The notes under the pieces were generated by a model. It had not been told where the DNA came from. It did not search any database and was given only the letters and a program-made list of their open reading frames with translations. 61,975 nucleotides of DNA. It comes from Planctomycetota bacterium. GTDB taxonomy: Bacteria > Planctomycetota > J058. This document shows positions 32,791 through 41,663 of this stretch, piece after piece. The stretch covers positions 1 to 61,975 of the forward strand of contig RFHU01000043.1 in assembly GCA_003695705.1 (NCBI GenBank), given 5' to 3'. Numbering within the stretch: the stretch's first letter is position 1; every line of letters begins with the position of its first letter. A program made the translations under genes and the position numbers.

Positions 32791-33738
32791 ATGAGTTCCC
32801 CCCTGCTCGTGTCGGATCTGGAGCGCTCGCTCGCCGAAGGGCGCCAGCCGAAGTGCCTTGCCCAAGGCGTCGAGCACTACCTCATGGAAATCCCCACCCA
32901 GGCCCCGAACGAGGTCGCACCGCAGAGCGCGGAGGGAGAGACCGCTCAATGGGACGGCGAGGCGTTGCTCCGCCTCAAGCGGGCACGGGGTAGCGGAAGG
33001 GTGCGTCTCTACGCTCTGGCCGACGGGGTCGAGGTGGGACGGGCGCAGGACTGCGCGGTCGCTCTGGCCGAGGACGGGACCGTGTCCAAGCGGCACGCGC
33101 GCCTCTGCCGTTGCACGGAGGGGTGGCAGGTCGAGGACCTTGGTTCGGAGAACGGCACCTACGTCGCCCGGCAGCGAGTCGGCACCGCGCCGGTCGTCCT
33201 CAAGGACTTCGAGCTCCTCCAGGTCGGGCTGCACCGCTTTGCGCTCGCGCCGGCAAAGGAGCTGGTGCGCCTTCTGCAGCCCGTCGGCAGGTCGGAGGCC
33301 GTCCCCGTATCCCAAGCCCTGGCCGAACTCGAGGCCCTCGGGTCGCGGCGCTTTCGGGCCCACTACTGCGTCCCCTCCTTCTTGCTCGCCTACGGATTGC
33401 CGAGGGCCGGGGAACCCTTCCGGCCGGACGCCCTCTTCCCCCTCGTTGGCTCCGGCAGGCTGCACGTGGGGCGCGATCCGCAGGCCGAGGTTCGCCTGCC
33501 CGACCGCCGGGTGTCCAAGTTCCACGCACGGGTGCACCGCACGGGCGAGGAGCGAAGCGAGCTCGAGGACCTCGGGGCCACGAACCCGACCGCCGTCGAC
33601 GGAAGGCCGCTCGCTCCGGGAGAGCGCGCCACGCTCCGCCCCTGGAGCCAGGTGAGCTTCGGGCCCAGCGTGCGCGGACTCTACCACTCTCCCCGCAGCC
33701 TGATCGAACACCTCACCGACCTGCGCCGCGAGCGCTGA
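32791..33738 (+). CDS. Double FHA-domain protein
   Basis: 315 residues, no signal peptide. First FHA at about 70-150 (GVEVGRAQDCAVAL, TVSKRHARLCR, LGSENGTYVARQRV). Second FHA at about 225-300 (LHVGRDPQAEVRL, RVSKFHARVHR, LGATNPTAVDGRPL). Both keep the GR, S..H and N positions that contact phosphothreonine, although the second has NPT for NGT. It starts 13 nt after the FG-GAP lipoprotein gene and ends the module. I infer a cytoplasmic adaptor that reads phosphothreonines made by one or both kinases of the cluster. A weak GAGAGG lies 9 nt before the ATG. Confidence 0.9.
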   Translation: MSSPLLVSDLERSLAEGRQPKCLAQGVEHYLMEIPTQAPNEVAPQSAEGETAQWDGEALLRLKRARGSGRVRLYALADGVEVGRAQDCAVALAEDGTVSKRHARLCRCTEGWQVEDLGSENGTYVARQRVGTAPVVLKDFELLQVGLHRFALAPAKELVRLLQPVGRSEAVPVSQALAELEALGSRRFRAHYCVPSFLLAYGLPRAGEPFRPDALFPLVGSGRLHVGRDPQAEVRLPDRRVSKFHARVHRTGEERSELEDLGATNPTAVDGRPLAPGERATLRPWSQVSFGPSVRGLYHSPRSLIEHLTDLRRER

Positions 33739-33790
33739 GCCAGCTCGGTTCCTGGCCTGGGGAGCGGCGGCGCGCCCGCTCGAAAGGTCG

Positions 33791-34960
<1,170 letters not shown>

Positions 34961-35085
34961 GGGCTCCCTCCGGGGCTGGTGGGCGGTCATCTTCGGGTCC
35001 GCGGCCTGTGGGTCAAGGGCGGGCGCCGGACGACCGCGCCGCAGGCCTCCCTCGCTGGCGAGGGCCGCGCTCCCGGCGAGCGGAC

Positions 35086-37206
35086 TCAGGGTGCGGGCTT
35101 GCGCGCTGCGGGCTTTGGAACCTCGAGGCCCAGCGCCTCGTCCTCGAGAGCGAACAGGCGGTCTCGGAGGGCGGCGGCCCGCTCGAAGTCGAGGGCCTCG
35201 GCGGCGGCGAGCATCTCCGCGCGCAGGCTGGCGAGGTCTTCGCGCAGGGTGCGCTCGGCCGCAGCGGCGCGACGCTCGCGCCGCAGTACTTCCTCTGCCT
35301 CGAGGTAGTCGGCCTCGTAGATCGCGTTCAGTCCCGCTCGCAGTTCCTTGTGCACCGAGCGTGGAACGATTCCGTGTGCGCGGTTGTACTCCTCCTGAAT
35401 GCGCCGGCGCCGCGCCGTCTCCTCGAGGGTGGCTCGAATGGAGTCCGTGACGCGGTCCGCGTAGAGGAGCACGCGACCGTTCAGGTTCCTCGCCGCCCGC
35501 CCGCAGGTCTGGATCAAGGAGGTGCGGTTGCGCAGGAAGCCTTCTTTGTCGGCGTCGAGAACGCCGACCAGGGCGACCTCGGGAAGGTCAAGCCCTTCGC
35601 GGAGGAGGTTGATGCCCACCAGGCAGTCGTATTCCCCCGCGCGCAGGGACGCGATCAGTTCCGAGCGCTCGAGGGTGTCGATGTCCGCGTGCATGTACTT
35701 GCAGCGGACGCCCTCGTCGAGGAAGAACTCGCACAGGTCCTCCGCCATGCGCTTGGTGAGGGTGGTGACCAGCGCGCGTTCCCCGCGCTCGGCGCACGCG
35801 CGCACCTCGTCGAGGAGGTCGTGGACCTGCTCGCGCGTCGGGCGGACTTCGACTTCTGGGTCCAGGAGCCCGGTCGGGCGCACGATCTGCTCGAACACCT
35901 GCTTCCCGGCGAGCTCGAGTTCGTAGGCGGCGGGCGTCGCGCTCACGTAGAGGCGTTGGAGGGGCTTGGCGGCGAACTCCTCGAAGGTGAGCGGGCGATT
36001 GTCGAGGGCGCTGGGGAGGCGGAAGCCGAAGCGGACCAGGTTTTCCTTGCGCGAGCGGTCGCCCTTGTACATGGCGCGGACCTGCGGGAGCATCACGTGG
36101 CTCTCGTCGACCACCAGCAGGGCGTCCGGGGGAAGGTAGTCGAGGAGGGTGGGCGGGGGCTCGCCCGGCGCACGCCCGGTCAAGTGCCGCGAGTAGTTTT
36201 CGATTCCCTTGCAGGTGCCGATTTCGCGCAGAAATTCCAGGTCGCTGCGGGTGCGCGACTCGAGCCGCTGGGCTTCGAGCAGCCGCCCCTGCCCGCGCAG
36301 CTCGGAAAGGCGAGCGACGAGTTCCTCCTCGATGGTCTCCAGGGCGCGTTCGAGCTGCTCCTCGGGGGTTACGTAGTGGCTCTTGGGGTAGATCTCGACT
36401 CGGTCGAGCTCGGCGCGGATTTCGCCGGTCAAGGGGTCGATCTCGGCGATCCGGTCGACCTCGTCGCCGAAGAGCTCGATGCGAATTGCGCTCGCTTCGG
36501 CGTGGGCGGGGACCACGTCGATCACGTCGCCGGTGGCGCGGAAGCTGCCGCGGCGGAAGTCCACGTCGTTGCGCCGGTACTGAATGGCCACCAGCGCGCG
36601 CAGCAGGTCGTCGCGGTCGTGGCGTTCGCCGCGCGCGACTTCGACCTTCATTCCGTAGTACGCCTCGGGAGAACCGAGGCCGTAGATGCAGGAAACGGAG
36701 GCCACGATGACCACGTCGCGGCGGGTGAGGAGGCTCCGGGTGGCGCTGTGGCGCAGCCGGTCGAGGCGTTCGTTCTGGGTGGCGTCCTTCTCGATGTAGA
36801 GATCGCTCGAGGGAATGTACGCCTCGGGTTGGTAGTAGTCGTAGTAGCTGACGAAGTATTCGACCGCGTTGCGGGGGAAGAAGCTGCGCAGCTCTTGGAA
36901 GAGCTGCGTCGCCAGGGTCTTGTTGTGGGCGAGGACGAGCGTGGGGCGGTTCAAGCGGGCGATGGCGTTCGCCACCGTGAAGGTCTTGCCCGAGCCCGTG
37001 ACGCCGAGGAGCACCTGGTGCGGGTGCCCTGCCTGGACCGACTCCACGATGGCCTCGATGGCCCGAGGCTGGTCGCCGGTCGGCCGAAAGTCGCTGACGA
37101 ACTCGAAGGGCCGCTCCTCGACGTTGGCCACGTTGCCGATCGGCTCGGGGGCCGCGGGAGGAGCCGGAGGGCGGGGCTTGGAGCTTCGGGGGCGGCGCGC
37201 GGGCAT
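35086..37206 (-). CDS. uvrB: UvrABC system subunit B
   Basis: 706 residues, slightly longer than usual because of a basic Pro/Ala-rich N-terminal 25 residues. Helicase motifs: [17 protein letters not shown] (Walker A), the beta-hairpin [38 protein letters not shown] (Walker B), [39 protein letters not shown], and [12 protein letters not shown]. The C-terminal UVR domain binds UvrC ([24 protein letters not shown]). It loads onto damaged DNA with UvrA. The frame runs further upstream but family similarity begins after MPARRP. There is no Shine-Dalgarno; TATCCT ends 6 nt before the ATG, suggesting a leaderless message separate from the ABC operon upstream. Confidence 0.97.
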   Translation of the reverse strand: MPARRPRSSKPRPPAPPAAPEPIGNVANVEERPFEFVSDFRPTGDQPRAIEAIVESVQAGHPHQVLLGVTGSGKTFTVANAIARLNRPTLVLAHNKTLATQLFQELRSFFPRNAVEYFVSYYDYYQPEAYIPSSDLYIEKDATQNERLDRLRHSATRSLLTRRDVVIVASVSCIYGLGSPEAYYGMKVEVARGERHDRDDLLRALVAIQYRRNDVDFRRGSFRATGDVIDVVPAHAEASAIRIELFGDEVDRIAEIDPLTGEIRAELDRVEIYPKSHYVTPEEQLERALETIEEELVARLSELRGQGRLLEAQRLESRTRSDLEFLREIGTCKGIENYSRHLTGRAPGEPPPTLLDYLPPDALLVVDESHVMLPQVRAMYKGDRSRKENLVRFGFRLPSALDNRPLTFEEFAAKPLQRLYVSATPAAYELELAGKQVFEQIVRPTGLLDPEVEVRPTREQVHDLLDEVRACAERGERALVTTLTKRMAEDLCEFFLDEGVRCKYMHADIDTLERSELIASLRAGEYDCLVGINLLREGLDLPEVALVGVLDADKEGFLRNRTSLIQTCGRAARNLNGRVLLYADRVTDSIRATLEETARRRRIQEEYNRAHGIVPRSVHKELRAGLNAIYEADYLEAEEVLRRERRAAAAERTLREDLASLRAEMLAAAEALDFERAAALRDRLFALEDEALGLEVPKPAARKPAP

Positions 37207-37212
37207 GGGCGC

Positions 37213-37218
37213 AGGATA
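37213..37218 (-). promoter_or_regulatory. -10 element giving a leaderless uvrB transcript
   Basis: On the minus strand TATCCT is followed by GCGCCC and the uvrB ATG, so transcription would begin at or next to the start codon. No good -35 is present. The gap to the ABC gene upstream is 67 bp. Confidence 0.45.
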
Positions 37219-37273
37219 ACCGCGGTGCGACGCCTTTCGCGCGCGAGGGGCCGCCACCCGGAGGGCATGGACC

Positions 37274-38293
37274 TCAGCTCGGGGACACGCGCCGACAGGG
37301 GCCGACGATCTGGACCCCAAGCAGTTCGCCGCGCTCGCGGGGCTGGGTGCTGAGGGCACGAAGGCGGGTTCCCTCGCGCTCGACGACGAGCGCAAAGCGT
37401 GCCTCCCGCGCGTCGGGGCGCGCGAGCTCGCAGGCGAGCACGCGGGCCGAGGCACCCTCGTCGGGCGCCACGAGGCGCACCTGCTCGGGGCGAACCACGG
37501 CGCAGCGAGCTTTCCCTTCGCCCTCCAAAGAGAGGAGCCCGAAGGGGGTACGCAGCCCAGGATCCTCGAAGCGGCCCTCGAGGACGGTCCCCAGGCCGAG
37601 CTGGCGCACGGTCGTCGCGCTGCGTGGGGCCAGGGTCAGGGCGTCGAGCGGCCCCGCGTCGCGGACCGCGCCGTGGTCCAGGACGACCAGGTCGCGGGCG
37701 AGGGCGAAGGCCACTTCGCGCTGGTGGGTGGCGACGAGCAGGGTCGTCCCGCGCTCCGCCAGGAGTTCGAGCAACCACTCGGCGAGCTCGGCCCGCAGGG
37801 GGGCGTCGAGATGGGCGAAGGGCTCGTCGAGGAGCAGGACCTCGGGGTCGGGGGCGAGGGCGCGGGCGAGGGCCAAGCGCTGCTGCTCGCCTCCCGAAAG
37901 CTGGTCGGGGGTGGAGCGGAGGCGCTTGTCGAGGCCGACCCGCGCCGCGAGCTCCCGCGCGCCGTCCCCGGCGCCGGCGAAGGCGAGGGTCCGCTCGACG
38001 GTCATGTGGGGCCAGAGGGCGAGCGACTGGAAGACCAGCCCCACTCGGCGGTGTTCCGGGGGGAGGAGCACCTCGCGCGCGCGGGTGGCCTCGCGCCCGG
38101 AGATGCGAATGCTCCCCGCGCGCGGGACGACCAGGCCCGCGATCGCCCGCAAGAGGGTCGTCTTCCCTGCGCCCGAGGGACCGACCACGGCCAAGCGTCC
38201 GCCCGGTGGGACCTCGAGGTGGACGTCGAGGAGGGCCGGGAGGGGGCCGAGCTTCACGGTGAGGTTCGCGATGGACACCGCGCCTGCGCTCAT
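37274..38293 (-). CDS. ABC transporter ATP-binding protein, iron(III)/FbpC type
   Basis: 339 residues. Walker [14 protein letters not shown]-loop [19 protein letters not shown], signature [16 protein letters not shown], Walker [13 protein letters not shown], and H-switch [10 protein letters not shown]. The C-terminal 110 residues include a TOBE-like beta domain ([31 protein letters not shown]) as in the FbpC/PotA group. It powers the permease encoded immediately upstream; the ATG overlaps that stop as ATGA and has GGAGGAG 5 nt before it. Last gene of tmk plus the importer. Confidence 0.9.
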   Translation of the reverse strand: MSAGAVSIANLTVKLGPLPALLDVHLEVPPGGRLAVVGPSGAGKTTLLRAIAGLVVPRAGSIRISGREATRAREVLLPPEHRRVGLVFQSLALWPHMTVERTLAFAGAGDGARELAARVGLDKRLRSTPDQLSGGEQQRLALARALAPDPEVLLLDEPFAHLDAPLRAELAEWLLELLAERGTTLLVATHQREVAFALARDLVVLDHGAVRDAGPLDALTLAPRSATTVRQLGLGTVLEGRFEDPGLRTPFGLLSLEGEGKARCAVVRPEQVRLVAPDEGASARVLACELARPDAREARFALVVEREGTRLRALSTQPRERGELLGVQIVGPCRRVSPS

Positions 38294-39840
38294 GCTCGTC
38301 TCCTCCAGCGCAACCAGGCGACGCCGGCTCCGACGGCGGGGAGGGGGAGCAACACCACCCCCAGCAAGAGGGCGCAGAGGCCGGAGAGTTCTGCTCCTTG
38401 TCCGTAGTGCGCTTCGTTGACCAGGAAGACCGAGAGGACCGACTGGCCGGGGGGAGCGGCCAGGGCCGAGGCGCCGTATTCGGTCACGGCGAGCAGGTAG
38501 ACCCCGAGCCAGGCGGCGAGGAGGGCCGGGGCGATCTGGGGGAGGATGGCGCGGGCGGGGTGTCGTCCGCAGAGGCGGGCAGCCTCCTCTTGCTCGAGGG
38601 GGACGCGGTGCAGGGCCAGCCAGGCGGCAAGCACGGCGAGGGGAGCGAAACGGAGTCCGAGAGCGAAGACCAGGGCACCCAGCCCGTCGTAGAGGGGCGC
38701 GGTCCATTCGTGGTTCAAGAGGGCGAGGGTCGACAGCCCCGCGAGCGGTGCGGGAAGGGCGAAGGGGAGGAGGGAGGCCGCGGCGAGCAGGAGGCGCTGC
38801 GGGCCGCGCAGGCGGCGCAGCGGCCAGGCGACGGCCACGCCGAGCAGCAGGCCGCAGGAAGCGGTGAGCGCGCCGGCGGTCACGCTGCGGGCGGCGTCGG
38901 CGGAGCCGGCCTCCCAGGCGGAGGCGAGCACGTGGGCTGCGCGGGCGGGGCCGCCGGCGCCGCCGGCGGGGTCGATCCACAGGCGCAGTCCGAGGGAGGT
39001 CGCGGGGTTGAGCAGGCCCGGGGCGAGGGCGAGGAGGCAGCCGAGCGCCGCGGCCGCGGCGTGGCGCCGGCCGAGGGGTCGGCGCGGTGCGGGCTCGCCG
39101 GCGTTCAGGGGCGGACGGCGCCAGCAGAGGAGCGCACCGCCGAGCGCGAGGGTCGTGGCGGAAAGGAGGGGGAGGCTGCGCAGGAGGGCCAGGCCGGGGC
39201 GGTCGTCGGCGGCCAGCGCCAGGTAGACGGACTCGGCGAGGACGCCCACCCGGAGGAGTTGGGGGACGGCGAACTCCACCAGGGCCAGGGAGAAGACGAC
39301 CAGGGCCGCGGCGCCCGCCGCCGGGGCCGCCGCTGCCCAGAGCACGGCGTGCTCGCCGAGCGGACCGCGCGCGAGCCGCGCCGCCTCGAGGGCTCCGCGG
39401 GGGACCCGAAGGAGGGCGGCGGCTGCTGCCAGGCCGACGAGGGGAAACAGGCAGCAGCCGAGAAGTAGACCGCAGCTCGGCACGCTGTAGACGAGCCCGC
39501 CGGCGAGGAGCGAAGGGCCGCGGGGATCCGAGAGCCCGCACAGGCGCGGCAGCCAGCCGGCGGGCCCCAGGGCGTCGACCCAGGCGATGGCCGCCACGTA
39601 GGGGGGAGTGGCGAGGGGGCCCACCGCCAAGGCGGCGAGGAGGCCGCGTCCGAGAAAGCGGTGCCGCGCCACGACGAAGGCGTAGCCGAGGCCGAGGGCC
39701 AGGGCGCAGAGGGCGGCGAGGGCGCCCACCCCCAGGCTGCGCGCAAAGGCGGCCCGGTCCTCCGCTTCCAAGGCCCAGAGCCCTCCGCCCGCAGCGCAAA
39801 GGAGCGCCGCCGCGGCTGCGCCGGCAAGGGCCCGCTTCAC
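38290..39840 (-). CDS. ABC transporter permease, iron(III)/FbpB type (two fused halves)
   Basis: 516 residues with a GTG start. It is strongly hydrophobic with about twelve predicted membrane segments in two halves. Each half has an EAA-like loop that contacts the ATPase: EAARLARGPLGEHAVLWAAA in the first and EEAARLCGRHPARAILPQIAP in the second. The double-length layout is typical of FbpB/ThiP permeases. It lies 73 bp after the binding-protein gene and overlaps the ATPase gene by 4 nt. Substrate is inferred from the binding protein. Confidence 0.88.
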   Translation of the reverse strand: MKRALAGAAAAALLCAAGGGLWALEAEDRAAFARSLGVGALAALCALALGLGYAFVVARHRFLGRGLLAALAVGPLATPPYVAAIAWVDALGPAGWLPRLCGLSDPRGPSLLAGGLVYSVPSCGLLLGCCLFPLVGLAAAAALLRVPRGALEAARLARGPLGEHAVLWAAAAPAAGAAALVVFSLALVEFAVPQLLRVGVLAESVYLALAADDRPGLALLRSLPLLSATTLALGGALLCWRRPPLNAGEPAPRRPLGRRHAAAAALGCLLALAPGLLNPATSLGLRLWIDPAGGAGGPARAAHVLASAWEAGSADAARSVTAGALTASCGLLLGVAVAWPLRRLRGPQRLLLAAASLLPFALPAPLAGLSTLALLNHEWTAPLYDGLGALVFALGLRFAPLAVLAAWLALHRVPLEQEEAARLCGRHPARAILPQIAPALLAAWLGVYLLAVTEYGASALAAPPGQSVLSVFLVNEAHYGQGAELSGLCALLLGVVLLPLPAVGAGVAWLRWRRRA

Positions 39841-39913
39841 CGGAGCGGTCCGGTCCGGCGCGTGCGCGGCGGAGGGCCCGCCGGGCCTGCGCAGGGAACG
39901 AGGGCCGCCGGCG

Positions 39914-40924
39914 TCACCGGCGGAGGAACTCCCGGCGCACGAAGTCGCGCGCTGCGGGCAGGGCGGCGGCGACGGCCTGCCAGTCCACGGGGGCGGCGCG
40001 CAGGTCGGAGGGGATCCAGGGCGCGCGCGGCAGGCTGGGGCGCAGTGGGATCTGCGCCGAGCGCGACGCGGCCAGTGCCCGCTCTACCTCGGGGGCGAGC
40101 AGGTAGTCGACCAGGCGGCGGGCCTCCGCAGGATGGGGCGCGCCGCGCAGGACCGCCACGGTGTTGGGGAGGAGGAGGGTACCTTCGCCGTCCGGCCCCT
40201 GCCCCGGAAACACGACGCGCACCGGTCGCTTCGCGCGGAGGGCCAGGTTGGCGTCGTCGGTGTCGGTGAGACCGAAGGCGAGCTCGCCCGAGGCGACGCG
40301 ATCCTTGACGTCGGCGTTGCCGGCGCACACGACGACTTCGTTGGCGCGGAGGCCTGCGAGCCAGCGCTTGGCCGCCTCGGCGTTCTTGGCGAACAGGTAG
40401 GCCACGTGGGTTGCGGTGGTGCCGAAGAGGGGCTTGGCGATGCCGCAGCGTCCCTTCCAGCGTGGGTCGAGGAAGTCGTCGAGGGAGGTGGGCAGGGCGT
40501 CCGCGGGAACGGCCTCGGTGTTGACGAGGATGACCCGGGCACGGGCCGCGAAGCCGGTCCAGCGCCGCTCGGGGTCGCGTGCCCAGGCCGGCAGGTCCTC
40601 GGCGGAGGGGCTCTCGTAGGGGGCAAGGAGCCCGTCGCGGGCCAGCGCCACGCTGTGCGCGATCTCGTTGTTCCAGAACACGTCGCAGCGGACGCGCTCT
40701 GCCTCGCTGCGGAGCGCTTGCACCAGGCCGGTGGTCTTGGTGGCTTCGGTGTCCCACTTGGGGAGGACTTCGATGCCCGTCTCGCGGGCGAAGCGCTCGA
40801 GGATGGGCTGGGCGAAGAGTCGGTCCAGGGCGCAGTAGACCACCACCTGCCGGCGCGGGCTCGTGCCGCCTCCGGGGCAGCCGAGAAGGAGCAAGAAGAC
40901 GGCGAAGAGCGCGGCGCGCCTCAC
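39914..40924 (-). CDS. ABC transporter substrate-binding lipoprotein, family 1 (iron-type)
   Basis: 336 residues. GTG start overlaps the tmk stop (GTGA), with GGAGGT 6 nt upstream. The signal RRAALFAVFLLLLGC is a good lipobox. The mature part has the FbpA/FutA-type features VVVYCALDRLFAQPILERFARETGIEV, CDVFWNNEIAHSVAL, DFLDPRWKGRCGIAKPLFG, AFGLTDTDDANLAL and LLLPNTVAVLRGAPHP. It should bind a metal or small anion outside the inner membrane; ferric iron is the commonest ligand in this family but is not proven here. Confidence 0.85.
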   Translation of the reverse strand: MRRAALFAVFLLLLGCPGGGTSPRRQVVVYCALDRLFAQPILERFARETGIEVLPKWDTEATKTTGLVQALRSEAERVRCDVFWNNEIAHSVALARDGLLAPYESPSAEDLPAWARDPERRWTGFAARARVILVNTEAVPADALPTSLDDFLDPRWKGRCGIAKPLFGTTATHVAYLFAKNAEAAKRWLAGLRANEVVVCAGNADVKDRVASGELAFGLTDTDDANLALRAKRPVRVVFPGQGPDGEGTLLLPNTVAVLRGAPHPAEARRLVDYLLAPEVERALAASRSAQIPLRPSLPRAPWIPSDLRAAPVDWQAVAAALPAARDFVRREFLRR

Positions 40925-41538
40925 GCCTGGACCTCCTCGAGCAGAGGCCGGACCGCGTCCCATACCGCCGCGGCGACCTCCTCTTCCGGGCGCCCGGCGT
41001 CGATGCGGCGGAAGCGCGGGTCGCGCGCGGCGAGGGCGAGGAAGTTCTTCCGCACGCGCTCTTGCAGGGCGCGCTCTTCGAAGGCGTCGCCGCGGCCGCG
41101 GCGGACCACCCGGCGCAGCCCCTCGTCGACGGGCAGGTCCAAGAGCAGCACGAGGTCGGGGAGGGGGGCCCAGGCATGGAGGGAGACGACCTCCGCGGGG
41201 CTGAGCCCGAGTTCGGGGCGCGCGGCCTGGTAGGCCGCGGTGGAGTAGAAGTAGCGGTCTTGGAGGACGGCCTTCCCCGCGGCGAGGGCGGGGAGGACGC
41301 GTTCGGCAACGTTCTCGCGCCGGTCCTGCAAGAAGAGATCGAGTTCCTCCTGGGGGGGGAGAGGAGGGCCCTCCCGAGCCCGCCGACGAATCTCGGCTCC
41401 GCACGGCCCGTCGGTGGGTTCGCGCAGGCAGAGCACTTCGTGGCCGGCGGCGCGCAGTCGCGCGGCCAGTCGCTGGAGTTGGCTCGACTTGCCGGCGCCG
41501 TCGATCCCCTCGAAGACCAAGAACAGGCCCTTGCTCAC
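40921..41538 (-). CDS. tmk: Thymidylate kinase
   Basis: 205 residues from a GTG. P-loop FEGIDGAGKSSQL, the DR motif QDRYFYSTAAYQ, and DLVLLLDLPVDEGLRR before the LID region (RRGRGDAFEE). It phosphorylates dTMP to dTDP. There is no Shine-Dalgarno; TATGAT ends 6 nt before the GTG, indicating a leaderless message. The stop overlaps the start of the binding-protein gene, so an essential nucleotide kinase heads a metal-importer operon. No holB gene, a common tmk neighbour, is present. Confidence 0.95.
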   Translation of the reverse strand: MSKGLFLVFEGIDGAGKSSQLQRLAARLRAAGHEVLCLREPTDGPCGAEIRRRAREGPPLPPQEELDLFLQDRRENVAERVLPALAAGKAVLQDRYFYSTAAYQAARPELGLSPAEVVSLHAWAPLPDLVLLLDLPVDEGLRRVVRRGRGDAFEERALQERVRKNFLALAARDPRFRRIDAGRPEEEVAAAVWDAVRPLLEEVQA

Positions 41539-41544
41539 GCGGGG

Positions 41545-41550
41545 ATCATA
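41545..41550 (-). promoter_or_regulatory. -10 element giving a leaderless tmk transcript
   Basis: On the minus strand TATGAT is followed by CCCCGC and the tmk GTG. The hexamer is close to consensus and the spacing fits a start on the first codon. A weak CTGCCC lies 17 nt upstream as a possible -35. Confidence 0.5.
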
Positions 41551-41663
41551 CTCGGGCCAGGGCGAAGGGCAGGGGGGGCGACGGAGGCTCTCCGGCGGGT
41601 TCCGGCTTCCGCGCGTCGGCTTCCTCCCCCACGGCGAGGAGCGCGACGACGCGCGCCTTCGCG

